DNA from: Zygnema cylindricum
Lineage: Eukaryota > Streptophyta > Zygnematophyceae > Zygnematales > Zygnemataceae
Assembly (NCBI GenBank): GCA_037447655.1
Contig: JBBHKE010002320.1
Coordinates: forward strand, 150,001-214,000
Length of the DNA: 64,000 nt
Direction of reading: 5' to 3'
Shown: in pieces, positions 49,708 through 61,716 of the stretch
How the letters are laid out: the number at the start of each line of letters is the position of its first letter
Numbering within the stretch: position 1 is the stretch's first letter
Notes under the pieces: generated by a model
The model's database searches: none
Told to the model about the DNA's origin: nothing
What the model saw: the letters and a program-made list of their open reading frames with translations, nothing else
Position numbers and translations under genes: made by a program

Positions 49708-50272
49708 TGCACCGTCAATCGCTATTAGAGTATATAACGCGAATTCGGTGCCTTTTTAAAAATAAAAAAAACCTTAAATACAATCCATAATTATATTTTT
49801 TCCATTATTCTAATTAGGGTTTTATTTCAATTAGCGTTAATAATGGAAGTATACCTCGATGGAAATAGTGTGGCGTACGGAAAGGATATCTCTGTACGAA
49901 ATGGTACTTTTGAAATACAAAGGCATAAAAAGACACTTAACATTATTGCGCACACATGTGAATGTGCACTGGAAGAAAGAGACGGAAACTCGTAGAAAAT
50001 AATAACGTTCTCATATGTTCGTCCGTCGACTATGTGAACAACCGACCGTGTGAACAGCGCGACGGCGTACAAATTGTCAGATTTTGTACGGGCACAAATA
50101 ATAATGTAGACATCGAAAGGGCGGGTATTTATTATTCAGGACAACCCAAATTACAGTTAGGGATTAACTTGTATATATATTTTTTTCAATCTAAAAAAAA
50201 ATCCCGATTAGTGTTAATAACACTATTTTTTTTTTTACGCTATTTATTCCTTTAATACCGATTGACGGTGTA
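49708..50272. mobile_element. MITE of the ACACCG family (copy 11)
   Basis: Ends TGCACCGTCAATCGCTATTAG and TACCGATTGACGGTGTA are inverse in the outer part. It interrupts or abuts the hairpin-bounded repeat, whose other copy continues past the equivalent point without a MITE. Confidence 0.75.
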
Positions 50273-53200
50273 CATGCTGTCGTCTTGTGTTCTTCGACCC
50301 ACGGCCACGCCAAAAAACGTCATCTTCAAACTTTTCTTTGAAACACTGGGAAGATGTGTTTTAAAACAAAGTATATTCAAAAAACAAACAGGAACACGTA
50401 TTCGCACGTGTAAACAAATTTACACAAATTTCAAACGAATTAAAGCGACGGTGAAAGGTACAGTATTCGTCATTTTTTGTCCGTTTGCGTCCATCAAAGT
50501 ACACAATTTGTTTTGTTTTGTAGCTTTTCGTTCAGTACGGATTTTTCCATTCCAGGGGTCTGAAAATTCCGATGCCATTTGACGAAATCGTGAGAAATAT
50601 CGGAGGGCGCCCCATCAAGTCGCACACGCCGCCTCTCTCATAGCCTGTTCCCACCGGAAAATTATTCACTTCCACAACAGACAGGCGTTCGAATATTGTA
50701 CGGATTTCCCAGGACCGACTTTTTTGTGCTCATAAATTTTCGGAAAACCGTACAAACTAACTTCCTCAAAACATTGGGGGATATTGAAGTCGGGTTAAAG
50801 CATAGATGTTTCATTCGTACTATGCGCAAGTAAAAGTATTTTGAAAAAAAAAACCATGTGCGCATTATTCAAAATTTCATATTTTTTAAAATGCGTTAAC
50901 CGACTTTGACTTATTATATAATAAAATACGAAAAACTAAAAAAAAAAATCATGATAAAATACAGTACGACATCTTAAACGATTAAAAAATGAAACATTAA
51001 TCGATACGTATGCACAATTTATTATCCCCAAGTAGACCACCCGTAGGAGCTACAACATGCTCCCACTCAGCTCCTCGAATCCTTGGCATGGCAGCGTTTA
51101 ATCCTTGGCATGACAGCTTTCACGAAGGTTCGCGGAGGCTAAAATGCGATTTCAATGGCGGCCACAATGTTGGCTTCGTGTCTTCCTAATTTCCTGGTAA
51201 GGACAAAAGGTCCAGAAGTCGAAATCTAATTCGAATTAGACCGCGGAAATGAAGTAACGTTTATTTTTTTTTTAAATTCCATACATACACACTGTCCGTA
51301 CAATTTACACCCGTACTTTACGTACGTCCGTACAAATACATTACGTACAATCTGTCCGTACACGAAAATTATACGAAATTTACGAAAAGTTCAAAAAACC
51401 TAAAAAATAACGCATAATCGCAAAATTTTCGAAATTTTAACGAATGAAACATCTATGGGTTAAAGTGGCGTATTTCTTTGAAACAAGCCAATGGTAACCC
51501 GAAAAACTGACGTAGCAAAAACAACATCCGAACGGCAATTTCGTTGTTTTCGCGCGAAAAATTTGCAAGACTTGAACTAAGTGGTGCGTTCTTTTGAAAC
51601 CGTGGTTTGTTTCGAGCCTTTGTTTCGATGACGCCAAAGTGTGTGGCGTGTCACAAGACACCTTCAATCGGAGTTCACGTGCCAAAATTTTGCTTAACAA
51701 GACCTGTTTTCCATGAGTTTCGGAAAATCATGGAATGGGCAAAAGTTACAAATGCTTTGGTGGGAACAGGCTATCACGCTGCTTCGCAATTTTTCACAAT
51801 TTCGTGCCTCATCACAGATAGTACACTATTGACAGCCGTCACGGGCATTGTCGACGTAAACAATTGTCACGCCCTTAAGTGACAACTTCGTTTTGTACAC
51901 ATAGGGACAAGCGAAATCCAGGTGCGCCGGATCTGCTATACAAAACAAAGTAAACTCTCTAAGTTTCAAGTACATGGAGACGCGCCCTTAATTTTAATAA
52001 TTTTTTCGCCACTTCAAACATTTTTTCTCCGTACACAATTGTGGGATTTTCAATTTGAAATTGCCAATCGGAAGGTGAGAACGTTCCATCTCAATCGAAG
52101 CCGTCAGATCCAAAACCCGATGGGTGTGTACGGAGAAAACATAGTTTAAGTGGCGAAAAAATTATTTAGCCTTCGCCCATGGCTGCCTGATATCCTTTTT
52201 TGGCTTTCTTTTTCCTTATCTGTCACCAATTGTAGCATGCAGATAATAAAAAGAAAGTATTTTCAAGACCTTTCCATCCATACCCAAATAACCTCTTTCT
52301 TTTTTTTTTTTTTTAACCTAATCCGGCCTGTTTGATTCGGTCACCTTTCTACTTTCGTTTTTTGGTTTTTTCGCGCCTAATTTTACATCCCTCTACTCAG
52401 CAGAAGAACTCTTTGCCTTTATCACATAAAGAATATATCTCAAGGTGTGCGCTTTGTTATTTTCGCTTCCTTTTAATTTTGCGGCCTTGTCACTGTTATC
52501 ATTTTAAGTTTTTTTTTGTATATGCTGCCAATTTTAGCGTGTTGGTACTCAAGAGAAAGGATTTTCCAAGACCCTGCTAGATAAAAAGAAAACCACGCTC
52601 GCCCATTTTAGCGTGTTGGTACTCAAGATAAAGGATTTTCCAAGACCCTGTTAGATAAAAAAGAAAAAAAAATTCCGCCAACGACCTTCCAAAGGCTTCG
52701 ACCATGGCTTCCGACTATTGTTTTTTTACCTTCTCTTAACATATTCGGCGCTAAATGGCTGTCGCGTGAGTCTCATGTGATCGTTTTCAAACCCTTTCTA
52801 CCGTGGCCTTCATCTGCTCCATCCTTTCCCTCGTCATTCTTTAGTTGAGACTGCCAATTTCGGTCGATTTCTCTTTTCCTCTTTTTGGATATCTCTTCCT
52901 ATCCCTCCCGCCAATATTTGCGGACACCCACGTCTTTCACAAATTTTGGTCAGGTTTCCTGTTGTCGCTCTCTGGCCCTCTTCTTTTGCATATGTGCCGC
53001 CAAAAGTTAGTGTACAAAATTAAAAATAAAAATAAAAAAATCTTAGCACTTTTCCTTAATTTCCACATCGACTCTTTCAGATTTTCCGTTTTTCTTTGCC
53101 GGATTCGTCCTGTCGAAATTGGCCATCTTTCTGCTATCGATTTTTAGCTTCCTCCTCGTACCTAATTTTTAGTCCTTATACTCAAGAGCTAGGTCTTCCA

Positions 53201-53653
53201 ACAACTGACACGCCTCATACTACTCTCGCTGTCTCGCCTCGTTCGATTCGGCGTTCTTTCTTCTTTTCATTTTTTGAGTCCTTCTCCCTTTCAATTTGCC
53301 ACTTGCTTTACCATCACAGTACTTTACCGTCGTTATTTTCTTTTCTTTATTCCGGGGACACTTCATTTTTCTTGGAAAATCTTTTCTTTTTTGCCATCTA
53401 TTTCTCGTTTCCTTTGCCCTTCGGCCTAGCGGACATTTTCGTGGGAATTCTCTGTCTTACGCCCTTTCTATGCACTTGACACTCGGTGAGCCTACCACAT
53501 CAAAGAAGCAAACCATTAAAAACAACCCAAAAAATTAACAAACAAATAAACACACACACACGAATATTGGTTTTGTTTTTTGGGCTTCAACTTTCATTAG
53601 GGGAGTTTTGGATCTAACACCGTTTAGCAAGCCCATCATCCATCAATTGGTTT
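50273..53653. other. no gene seen; T-rich on the plus strand from 52.1 kb
   Basis: Open frames here are short, Phe/Leu-rich artefacts of T-rich DNA. A block of about 60 bp (AGCGTGTTGGTACTCAAGA, GGATTTTCCAAGACCCTG) is tandemly duplicated at about 52536-52590 and 52609-52665. The later part may be the 5' leader of the LINE that starts near 53.65 kb. Confidence 0.45.
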
Positions 53654-54176
53654 TTGCGACAAACCAACCCACTTCTTGCCTTTGATCGTCTTTCGATCCT
53701 GTATTATCAATCGCCTCTCTTCCTATGGCACCTCAAAAACGACAGGCATCACGGTCTCCTTCCCCGTCATCACCTACACGTTTTCGACTATGTCACTCAT
53801 TCTCAAGGTTATCTCACCCTCTTGTGTCAACCCCACTACCACCCCTTTTTCTCAACCCTCTCCCCTGCCCGTCGACACCAACGCTGATACCAACCTCATT
53901 CCTTCTCCTCCACCTGTGGTACACAATCCCCTATGTCATCTACACCCCGTTATTGTCCCCCTCATCGTCGCGAGACATCAAACACTTTCTCTTTGACCCC
54001 CATCCTAAACTCTCACGAGCCCCAACCACCATTGATGAAATGCGCAATATCTGCTCCTCAAGCCCCTCCCAAGGTGGTTCCCCAAGCCGAGCTAACCACT
54101 CCACCCCATTATCCTCCCTCCACTTCACTTGTTCCATCTCCCTCTCCGGTTCCTCTCTTTACTTCTTGAAACTCTG
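53654..54176 (+). pseudogene. LINE ORF, N-terminal Pro/Ser-rich part (left of Copia insertion)
   Basis: Pro/Ser/Thr-rich reading frames with frame changes. The last one ends PSPVPLFTS exactly at the Copia target site. It continues in the same frame at 61717, where a zinc finger begins, so both sides belong to one LINE. Such proline-rich N-termini before a zinc finger are common in plant non-LTR elements. Confidence 0.6.
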
Positions 54177-55197
54177 TGTCCTCCATTGGACTACAGAATA
54201 CAGGAAGCCTCTACATAGTTATTAACTAACCCACTTTCAATGGCAACCAATGCTACCCAAGCGGACAAGCAAACAATTTGACTGCACCCCTGTGGAGCTT
54301 GGACTCCCCGGAGTCCGTAGGAAAAAGAATCTCTGATAACGCCCAACCAGGCGATAAGTTATGAGGCAGTAAAAATGTTAATTTGTAAAAACTCTCAAAA
54401 GGAGTGGTGACTACCTACCAAAATTTTCTAAGTCCTGATTCCCTCTAATAACTTCTATCTACTGAAGTACGGACCAATCACTCGTACCAAAAAGTACTAC
54501 TGCCGGTGTACCTTTTGTACGGCCTATATACGACAAGGCCATTAAGCGGACGCGTGTCTGCTTTTCGCTAGTATTTACATTTCTCGAAATTCCCATGACC
54601 GAATGTCATCTCTCCACATGGCTCCAGGTCATGCCACGTCACCAAACGCCAAAGTGACCACTCCGGGATTTTGGCGATGATGTGCGCCGTTGGATTTGCT
54701 GCGAGACGCAATCTTAGCCGTTTTAAACACTTGCGCGACATTTGTTTCGTTGTTGAAACAATATGCGTGGTATTCGTTTTGAAATAGTGTCGTACTTTGT
54801 ACTTTCATAAAACTGTATTTATGCACGCCGTATACAGTTTTAGTTAAATGGATTTGTTCTTCCCTAAATATATATATATATCTATCACATACTATAACAT
54901 TAAGCATTGGTCTTAGTCTATTAGGATAAAGCTGACCACTATCGGCCAACTTGACGAACCGGAGGTACCGGGATAAAATACCGGGTCCGTCTGGTATATT
55001 TTTAGTAACCTACTAAAAATAACTCTCTGTTGAACTAAGACAGCCATGGATCAACCACCCTCTCTATCCTTCAGTGACTACAACAAGTATGGGGGCTAGA
55101 GAGAAGTGGTGGAGGCAAGCTGTCCATCATTTTTCTTTTTCTTTTATGCTAACATATTAAACCTAGAAAATACTCTAGAAATCTATTAATTTCAACA
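54177..55197 (-). repeat. Copia A LTR, 3' LTR in element orientation
   Basis: 1021 bp, against 1029 bp for the two parts of the other LTR once the nested insertion is removed. The blocks GATAAGTTATGAGGCAGTAAA, GCGGACGCGTGTCTGCTTTT and ATGTCATCTCTCCACATGGC are shared, with scattered substitutions and small indels. Confidence 0.93.
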
Positions 55198-55209
55198 CTC
55201 CCCTTATTT
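55198..55209 (-). other. polypurine tract of Copia A
   Basis: On the element strand AAATAAGGGGAG directly precedes the LTR start TGTTGAAA. Such a tract primes plus-strand DNA synthesis. Confidence 0.8.
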
Positions 55210-55435
55210 TCTAGTCTAATTTTAATTTTTCATTCAACCCGCATTTTTCTCGACAATGTTTTAATTTAGGAGAGGGCACAGGTGTGGTCATCATGTCAGC
55301 CACCATTTCTTCATCAGGTCTATGCACAAGATTTAAATTTTTTTTTTCAACTTTTTCTCTTACGAAGCTTAATCTTATGTCTATATGTTTTGCTTTGAAA
55401 TGGTATTTTCGATTGGCTGCAACTGCGATTGCAGC

Positions 55436-56778
55436 TTAATTATCGCAAAAGATTTCATGCACTCCTTCCTTCATATATCCCACTTCTTGTAACAATGACT
55501 TCACCCACATTAGTTCCTTTACACCAGAACAAGACGCCATATACTCAACTTCCATAGTAGACTGAGCAACCACCTTTTGTTGCTTACTGCTCCAACAGCA
55601 AGCACCTTCCCCCACATACAAAACATATCCAGAAGTGCATCTTCTCATAGGTGCATCCCCATAACTGGCATCACTCCAAGTGGTGATATCAGTGTGCTCC
55701 CCTCCCAAATGCAACCTTAATTCTCTGGTTCCAACCAAATATCTCATGACTCTATTGGCTGCCTCCCAATCTCTCTTCCTAGGATCATTAAGACTCTTAC
55801 TGAGTACTCCAATTGCTGTCGCTATGTCCGGCCAGGTACAGTTCATAAAATATATTAAACTTCCTACGACTTGTCTATAAGGGATAGACTTCATAAACTC
55901 TCTCTCCTCTGGACTCATCTGATCGTCTAAGATCAACACTCCTCCTTGTACACTCCCCTCACTTACCTTTTTCAAGTCTATGGGAGTGGTACAACTGTTA
56001 GCATTTTCCATCTGGAATTTCTCAAGCATTTTATCTATTGCTTCTTTCTTTGTAAGTCTGATAATCTTCTTCCCCCTATCTCTCTCCATTTGGATCCCCA
56101 AAATATATTTTACCTCCCCTAAATCCTTCATATCAAATCTGACCCATAAGATCTTTCTTTAGCTTATTGATCTTCTCCAAAAACTTACTCAACACAAGCA
56201 GATCATCCACATAAATTGCAATAAAAACAACACCAATCTCATCTTCAAACATATAGATAGAATGGTCAAAGCTTATCCGGATATATCCCAGATCGGTGAG
56301 AACTCATCTAGTTTTTTATTCCACTGTCGGGGAGCCTGTTTCAGTCCATATAAGGACTTTATGAGCCTGCAGACTTTGCTCTCTTCTCCTTTATCCACGA
56401 ACCCCTCGGGTTGCCTCATGAAAATGTCTACCTCTAACTCACCATTAAGAAAAGCAGTCTTAATGTCCATCTGGTGTATTTTGATGTCTTCCGCTGCAGC
56501 CAGACTGAGGAGAATCCTTACTGATGGGAACCGAACAACTAGAGCAAAGGTCTCATCATAGTCAATCCCCTCCTTTTAGGTGAACCCCTTCGATACCAAT
56601 CGAGCCTTATATCTCTAATGGTATTATTTGGGTTCAGTTTTAGTTTAAATACCCCTTTACACCCAATAGGTTTTTTGTCTGGAGGACAATCCGCTAGTTC
56701 CCAAGTATTTGCTTCCATGATAGAAGCCATCTCATCATTTATGGCTCTAATCCATCTTTCTTTCTCTAGACTATTCAC
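55436..56778 (-). pseudogene. Copia A reverse transcriptase and RNase H
   Basis: Reverse transcriptase start at 56539-56778 (ANTWELADCPPDKKPIGCKG), then 56273-56470 ([38 protein letters not shown]), the YVDDLLVL catalytic box at about 56185-56210, and 55436-56131, which covers MKDLGEVKYILGIQ, RNase H with WSDASYGDAPMRRCTSGYVL, and EYMASCSGVKELMWVKSLL. Frameshifts at about 56570-56610 and a stop at 55437 break it. Confidence 0.9.
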
Positions 56779-57134
56779 TCCCTCCGAGTAAGACTGAGGC
56801 TCATCTGGGTGAGACAGCTTAGTTACCTTATGAGCGGCTTGTTTTTCCTGTATCCTTTTGCTGCTCCTCTTTCCTCCCTAAAACTCTGAAGCTGGAATGG
56901 ATGGAAGTCTTGGGTTTCTTCTCACTGTCTCATCGCCTCCGCGTCCATGGAAGCATGTCCAGGTCCCGCTTCTTCTATGTCCTCGAAATCCATAGGAGTA
57001 TGTGAGGTTTCCGGTGAGTCTCTTAGATCTCGGATCTCTCCTGAATCTGCAATCACGGTTTCACTCATGTCCCTTTCGTGAACAACCGAGTTTTCCTCAC
57101 TTTTGGACTCAAATCTGATTCTTATCTTCTTTGT

Positions 57135-58274
57135 TTATTTGAAGGTGTCAAATGACTTCCCTTCATCCATAACAACTAAGTTCTTGACCAGAATGATTTC
57201 TTTCTTTGCTAAGTCATAGACTCTATATCCCTTAACATCCTCATCATATCCCACAAAGTATCTAGGTTTTCCCTTAGCATTTAGTTTCCAGTTCTTCCTA
57301 TCCGTGTCAAGACTGTAAACTTGGCTATCAAATACTTTAAGGTGTGAGGTATATGGTTTCCTTCCAACCCATCTCTCATAAGGTGTCACTCCCTTGACTG
57401 TTGAGGTTAGGACTCTATTCTTAATGTAGTTGGCATAGTTCATTGCTTCTACCCAAAATCACTTTCCTATTTTCTTGCCGGCCAACAAACTGCATGCACT
57501 ATCTCCTAGTGTTCAATTTAACCTCTCAGCTACCCCATTTTGTTCCGGGTTATATGGTACAGTTTTCTGGTGTTGCACTCCCTCATCTCTCAAATATTCC
57601 TCAAACTGGTTAGAGGTATACTCACCCCCATTTTCACTCCTTATCCTCTTAATGGGGGTTTCATACAACTTCTCACTCCAGGCCTTATATTCTTTGAAGT
57701 AAGTTGATGCTTCAGACTTTGTGTTTAGAAAGTAAACTCTAGAGTATCTAGACCAGTCATCAATTATTGTCATCGTAAACCCATTTCCTCCAACCGAAGG
57801 TACTTTTGCAGGTCCCCAAATATCTGTGTGGACCAAATATAATACTTTCTCACCTCTATATGTGGCGGCTTTGGGAAAGGGAAGTCTATGAGCCTTACCT
57901 TGAGCACAGCCACTACAATCATCCATCATTTCATTATCCCCAAACTGAATGCCTTCTATTGCCCTAAGCTTTTTCATTTCCCTCAACCTATCAAAATGCA
58001 CATGTCCCTACCGCTTATGCCAAATCATTAACTTAGGAACACCAACATAGTAAGCATTCTTCTTTTCATTATTCAGGTTAAGCCTAAACATTCTTTGGCT
58101 ACCCTTACCTACTGTGAAGTAAACTTCATCCCCATACTTAGTTGTAAAGACTCCCTTTCTAGTGAATGTATTAAACTCTTTATCATCTAACACAAACGTA
58201 GAGACAAGATTTTTACTCAGCTGAGGAAAGTAGAGTACATTTGAGAATATAAGTATAGAAGTCTTACACTCCAC
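57135..58274 (-). pseudogene. Copia A integrase
   Basis: The GAG-pre-integrase zinc region (HFDRLREMKKL, CSGCAQGKAHRLPFP) is followed by the core with the catalytic acids in VHTDIWGP, IDDWSRY and RSENGGEYTS, then NPEQNGVAERLN (57513-58001). The C-terminal part with YERWVGRKPYTSHLKVF and GYDEDVKGYRVYD is at 57135-57443. It inserts the cDNA in active elements. A stop between the parts and one at about 58008 are visible. Confidence 0.9.
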
Positions 58275-58288
58275 TAAGACTTTCAGAT

Positions 58289-59475
58289 TTATGATCTCAC
58301 TAGATCTGTAGTAACTACTCTCCCATCCCCATACTCTATCTTTACAGTAGGGATCTTTCGTAGCTTAGTGAAGAGTTCTTTATCACGATACATATGCATG
58401 GATGCACCTGAGTCGATAATCCATCTTTCCTGCGGGGCTTCACGAATTGCTCCAAGGGCACACTTTTTTCTCCGAGGGATCTCCTTCTCCTCCAGAATCT
58501 CGTCAAGAAGAAGCTCCCCATCCTCCTCAGAGGACTCGTCCTCGGTACCTCCTATCACTTTTGTAACCACAAGTGCCTTTTTCTTCCCTCCGGAAGAACC
58601 CCCTCCACGGTTCTCTTGGAGCCTTAGCTCCGACAGCTTGACACAATCTGCGATGAAGTGTCCCGACTTTTTGCAAAAATGACAAGTCCCTTTAGGGGCC
58701 TCGGTTCTCCAAAATGATCTATTTCCCCTTTGTACGGTTTCTTTGGGTCCTTTCCCCATCGTTCTCCTCCTGTTGCTAGAGCTTTAATGTTCTTTCCTCC
58801 TCTCCTAATCTCTATTGTGTTTTCCTGCACAAGTATCATCCTGACCACTGTGTTCCATTTCCATGAACTATCAGGCATTTCCTTTACTCGATACACTATA
58901 TTCTCTAACTCATTTGGTAACTTCATGATAAGGGTGTTAACTTTCATTTTCATTGTACCTGTCCACCCGGCACTTTCCATCTCCATATACAAACAAAAAA
59001 TATCATTACAGTGATCTAACATCTTTCCTCCTTTGTAAGTGTAACTCACTAGCTTTTGCTCAGCCAACTGGAGCTCCTCAATAGTTCCAGCTCTATAAAT
59101 CTCCACCAAACTCGCCCACAACTCCTCGGCCTTGTAAATGTGAAGATGAGGGGAGGCCAAAGCTTGAGTGAGGTGCCTCAGAATGAAGTTCTTGGCAACC
59201 ATGTTTACATCCTCCTATATTTGAGTATCGTTCTCCGCGGTCTTCACGGTCGCCGCTCCCGGTACTGTGGCAACAGGAGTGAGGGGTGTCTCCTTCCATT
59301 TCCCCTTTTTTGACACACTTCGGTCCCCATCATCTGCCTCTTCCGCTGAGGCAGCGGTTGCTGTAGGAAACGTTACTCCTCCAAATCCTGGTGGAGTTCC
59401 CGAAGGTGAACGTTTCACTTGACGATACCCCAATATCATTTTTCGCACAAAGCTCCCATCATCATGGCTTCCCAA
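58289..59475 (-). pseudogene. Copia A gag and protease
   Basis: Gag start at 59215-59475, then the UBN2-type gag core at 58624-59202 (YKAEELWASLVEIY, LAEQKLVSYTYKGGKML). After a frameshift near 58690-58760 comes a zinc knuckle CHFCKKSGHFIADC (C-x2-C-x4-H-x4-C) and the protease RWIIDSGASMHMYRDKELF with an intact D-S-G-A. Confidence 0.88.
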
Positions 59476-59518
59476 TAGATGAACCCAGATCCATTGAAGG
59501 TGAGCACCTTAGAGGATC

Positions 59519-59529
59519 GGCCCATAACC
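59519..59529 (-). other. primer-binding site complementary to the initiator tRNA-Met anticodon arm
   Basis: On the element strand GGTTATGGGCC directly follows the LTR end GTTTCA. It is the reverse complement of GGCCCATAACC, the anticodon stem-loop of eukaryotic initiator tRNA-Met (recalled, not searched). It is not the usual TGGTATCAGAGC that pairs with the tRNA 3' end. Confidence 0.65.
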
Positions 59530-61711
59530 TGAAACTTTGTGTCCTCCATTGGACTACAGAATACAAGAAGCCTTTAGATATTTATTAACTAACCCACTTT
59601 CAATGGCAACCACTACTACCCAAGCAGACAAGTGAAACTCTGAGACCTTCATTGGCCCTCAGAGTATGCAGATCCAAAAGTTGCTAATCTAGATAGTGGC
59701 GACTCCTAGTTGATATAATCCCAAATGACTGACTCCTTGACAGTCAAAACCCCAATATATATTCACCCTGTGAAATAACACTTTCTGTGTGCTCAGTTCC
59801 ACCACAGAATGCAAAGTTAGAATATGAGATTTGGACACATTCACCCACTTTGAGTTTCCCTTAGAAATACCGCCACCCTAACAGACAAAAACTCTGACCG
59901 ACTACACCCCTCTATAGCCTGGACTCCCTTGAGTCCGCAGCAAAAAGAATCACTGAAAATGGTTAAGTAAATTGATAGATATGGCTGGCCAAAGTTTGCC
60001 TTTTATACAAGATGCTCTCTGGGAGAGGCGGCTACCTACCCAAAAAATTCTAAGTCCTATTCCCTCTCTAACACCCCTTCTAATGAAGTACGGCGCCAAT
60101 CACAAGACTGTACCGTACATAAAAGTACAGGCGCTGGTGTACTTTTTGTATGGCAGATGTACGACAGGCCATACAGGTGACATTTTACACCTCCGAGCTT
60201 GTTGACTTGCACTCCGGAAATCCCGCAATCAAGTACGATGTCGCCACGTGTCATCCGGAGCGACGCCGTCCGAAAACGCCAAGGCGGCCTTTCTGGAATC
60301 CCGGCTTGCACCACGGCCGTCGATTTCACATCGCATTTTTATCTGGACCGTCCAAACAAATGTCCGTAACATTTGTTTCATGCGGCATAAAAGGTACAAC
60401 GGGTTCTAAGCCAAATATTCTATCCTAGTAGTTAAATGGAATCTTTGCCCTGTATTTATTTAAATTCTTATCGTACCCTATATGTCATAGCACTGATCCT
60501 AGTCTACAGGATAAAGCTGTCACCTACCGGTCAATTTGATAGACGTTAGGCTCCAGGACCAAATCTCGGAGCCTGCATCATTTTGGTACAAACTAAGTAG
60601 TAGCATGTTTTTTTGTCACTTTAGACAGCATAGGCAACCATGGTTCTAGCTCTCTCTCCAGTCTTCAGTGACTACAACAAGTATGGGGACTGGAGAGTGG
60701 AGCAAGAAGCAGACTGCCTTTGCTTTACTTCTTCCTTTTATTTTTCCTATTAAGACCTAGAAAATACATAACTTTCAACAACAAGCAGACAATTTGACTG
60801 CACCCCTGTGCAGCCTGGACACCCGTGAGTCCGTAAGAAAAAGAATCTTTGAAACGCTCAACCAGGCGATAAGTTATGAGGCAGTAAAAATGCCAATTTG
60901 TACAAACTCTCAAAGGGAGAGGTGACTACCTACCAAAATTTTCTAAGTCCTGATTCCCTCTAGTAACTTCTATCTATTGAAGTACGGACCAATCAGATTA
61001 CTCTATCGTACCAAAAAGTACTACTGCCGGTGTACCTTTTGTTCGGCCTATGTACGACAAGGCTATTAAGCGGACGCGTGTCTGCTTTTCGCTAGTCTTT
61101 ACATTTCTCGAAATTCCCATGACCGAATGTCATCTCTCCACATGGCTCCAGGTCACCAAACGCCAAAGTGACCACTCCGGGATTTTGGCGATGATGTGCG
61201 TCGTTGGATTTGCAGCGAGACGCAATCTTACCTGTTTTAAATACTTGCGCGACATTTGTTTCGCTGTTGAAACAAAATGCGTGGTATTCGTTTTGAAATA
61301 GTGTCGTACTTCGTACTTTAATAAAATTGTATTTATGCACGCCGTATAAAGTTTTAGCTAAATGGATTTGTTCTTCCCTAAATATATATACATATCTATC
61401 ACATACTATAGCATTTAGCATTTGTCCTAGTCTAATAGGATAAAGCTGACCGCTATCGGCCAACTTGACGAACCGGAGGTACCGGAATCAAATCCTGGGT
61501 TCGTCAGGTATATTTTTAGTAACCTATTAAAAATAACTGCCTGTTAAACTATGGCAGCCATGGATCAACCACCCTCTCTATCCTTCAGTGACTACAACAA
61601 GTATGGGGGCTAGAGAGAGGTGGTGGAGGCAGGCTGTCCATCCTTTTTCTTTTCCTTTTATACTAACATATTAAACCAAGAAAACACTCTAGAAATCTAT
61701 TAATTTCAACA
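59530..61711 (-). repeat. Copia A LTR, 5' LTR in element orientation, interrupted
   Basis: Two pieces, 59530-59632 and 60786-61711, match the left LTR and are separated by a nested LTR with its own target duplication. Confidence 0.9.
59633..60780 (-). repeat. solo Copia-type LTR nested inside the Copia A LTR
   Basis: 1148 bp, starting TGAAACTCTGAGACC and ending ACTTTCAACA, flanked by ACAAG at 59628-59632 and 60781-60785. It belongs to a related but distinct LTR subfamily (compare the fragment at 31538). A lone LTR with a target duplication is the usual product of recombination between the two LTRs of a full insertion. Confidence 0.9.
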
Positions 61712-61716
61712 CTTCT

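Larger units (their letters stand above)
54177..61711 (-). mobile_element. Ty1/Copia element (A) inserted in the LINE
   Basis: Complete structure: LTRs at 54177-55197 and 59530-61711 (the latter interrupted by a solo LTR); termini TGAAACTC...TTTCAACA on the plus strand; 5-bp target duplication CTTCT at 54172-54176 and 61712-61716; a polypurine tract next to the left LTR and a primer-binding site next to the right LTR. Coding order on the minus strand is gag, protease, integrase, reverse transcriptase, RNase H. Stops and frameshifts mean it is no longer autonomous. Confidence 0.93.

Noticed and set aside
53725-54225. Open frame of 166 codons starting MAPQKRQASRS
   Set aside because: It crosses the Copia insertion point and reads on into LTR sequence, so it is not a gene by itself; the LINE frame at the junction is a different one.
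54955-55005. GGTACCGGGATAAAATACCGGG in the Copia LTR considered as a tRNA-like or regulatory stem
   Set aside because: It lacks tRNA boxes and clover-leaf pairing, and it differs in the other LTR copy.
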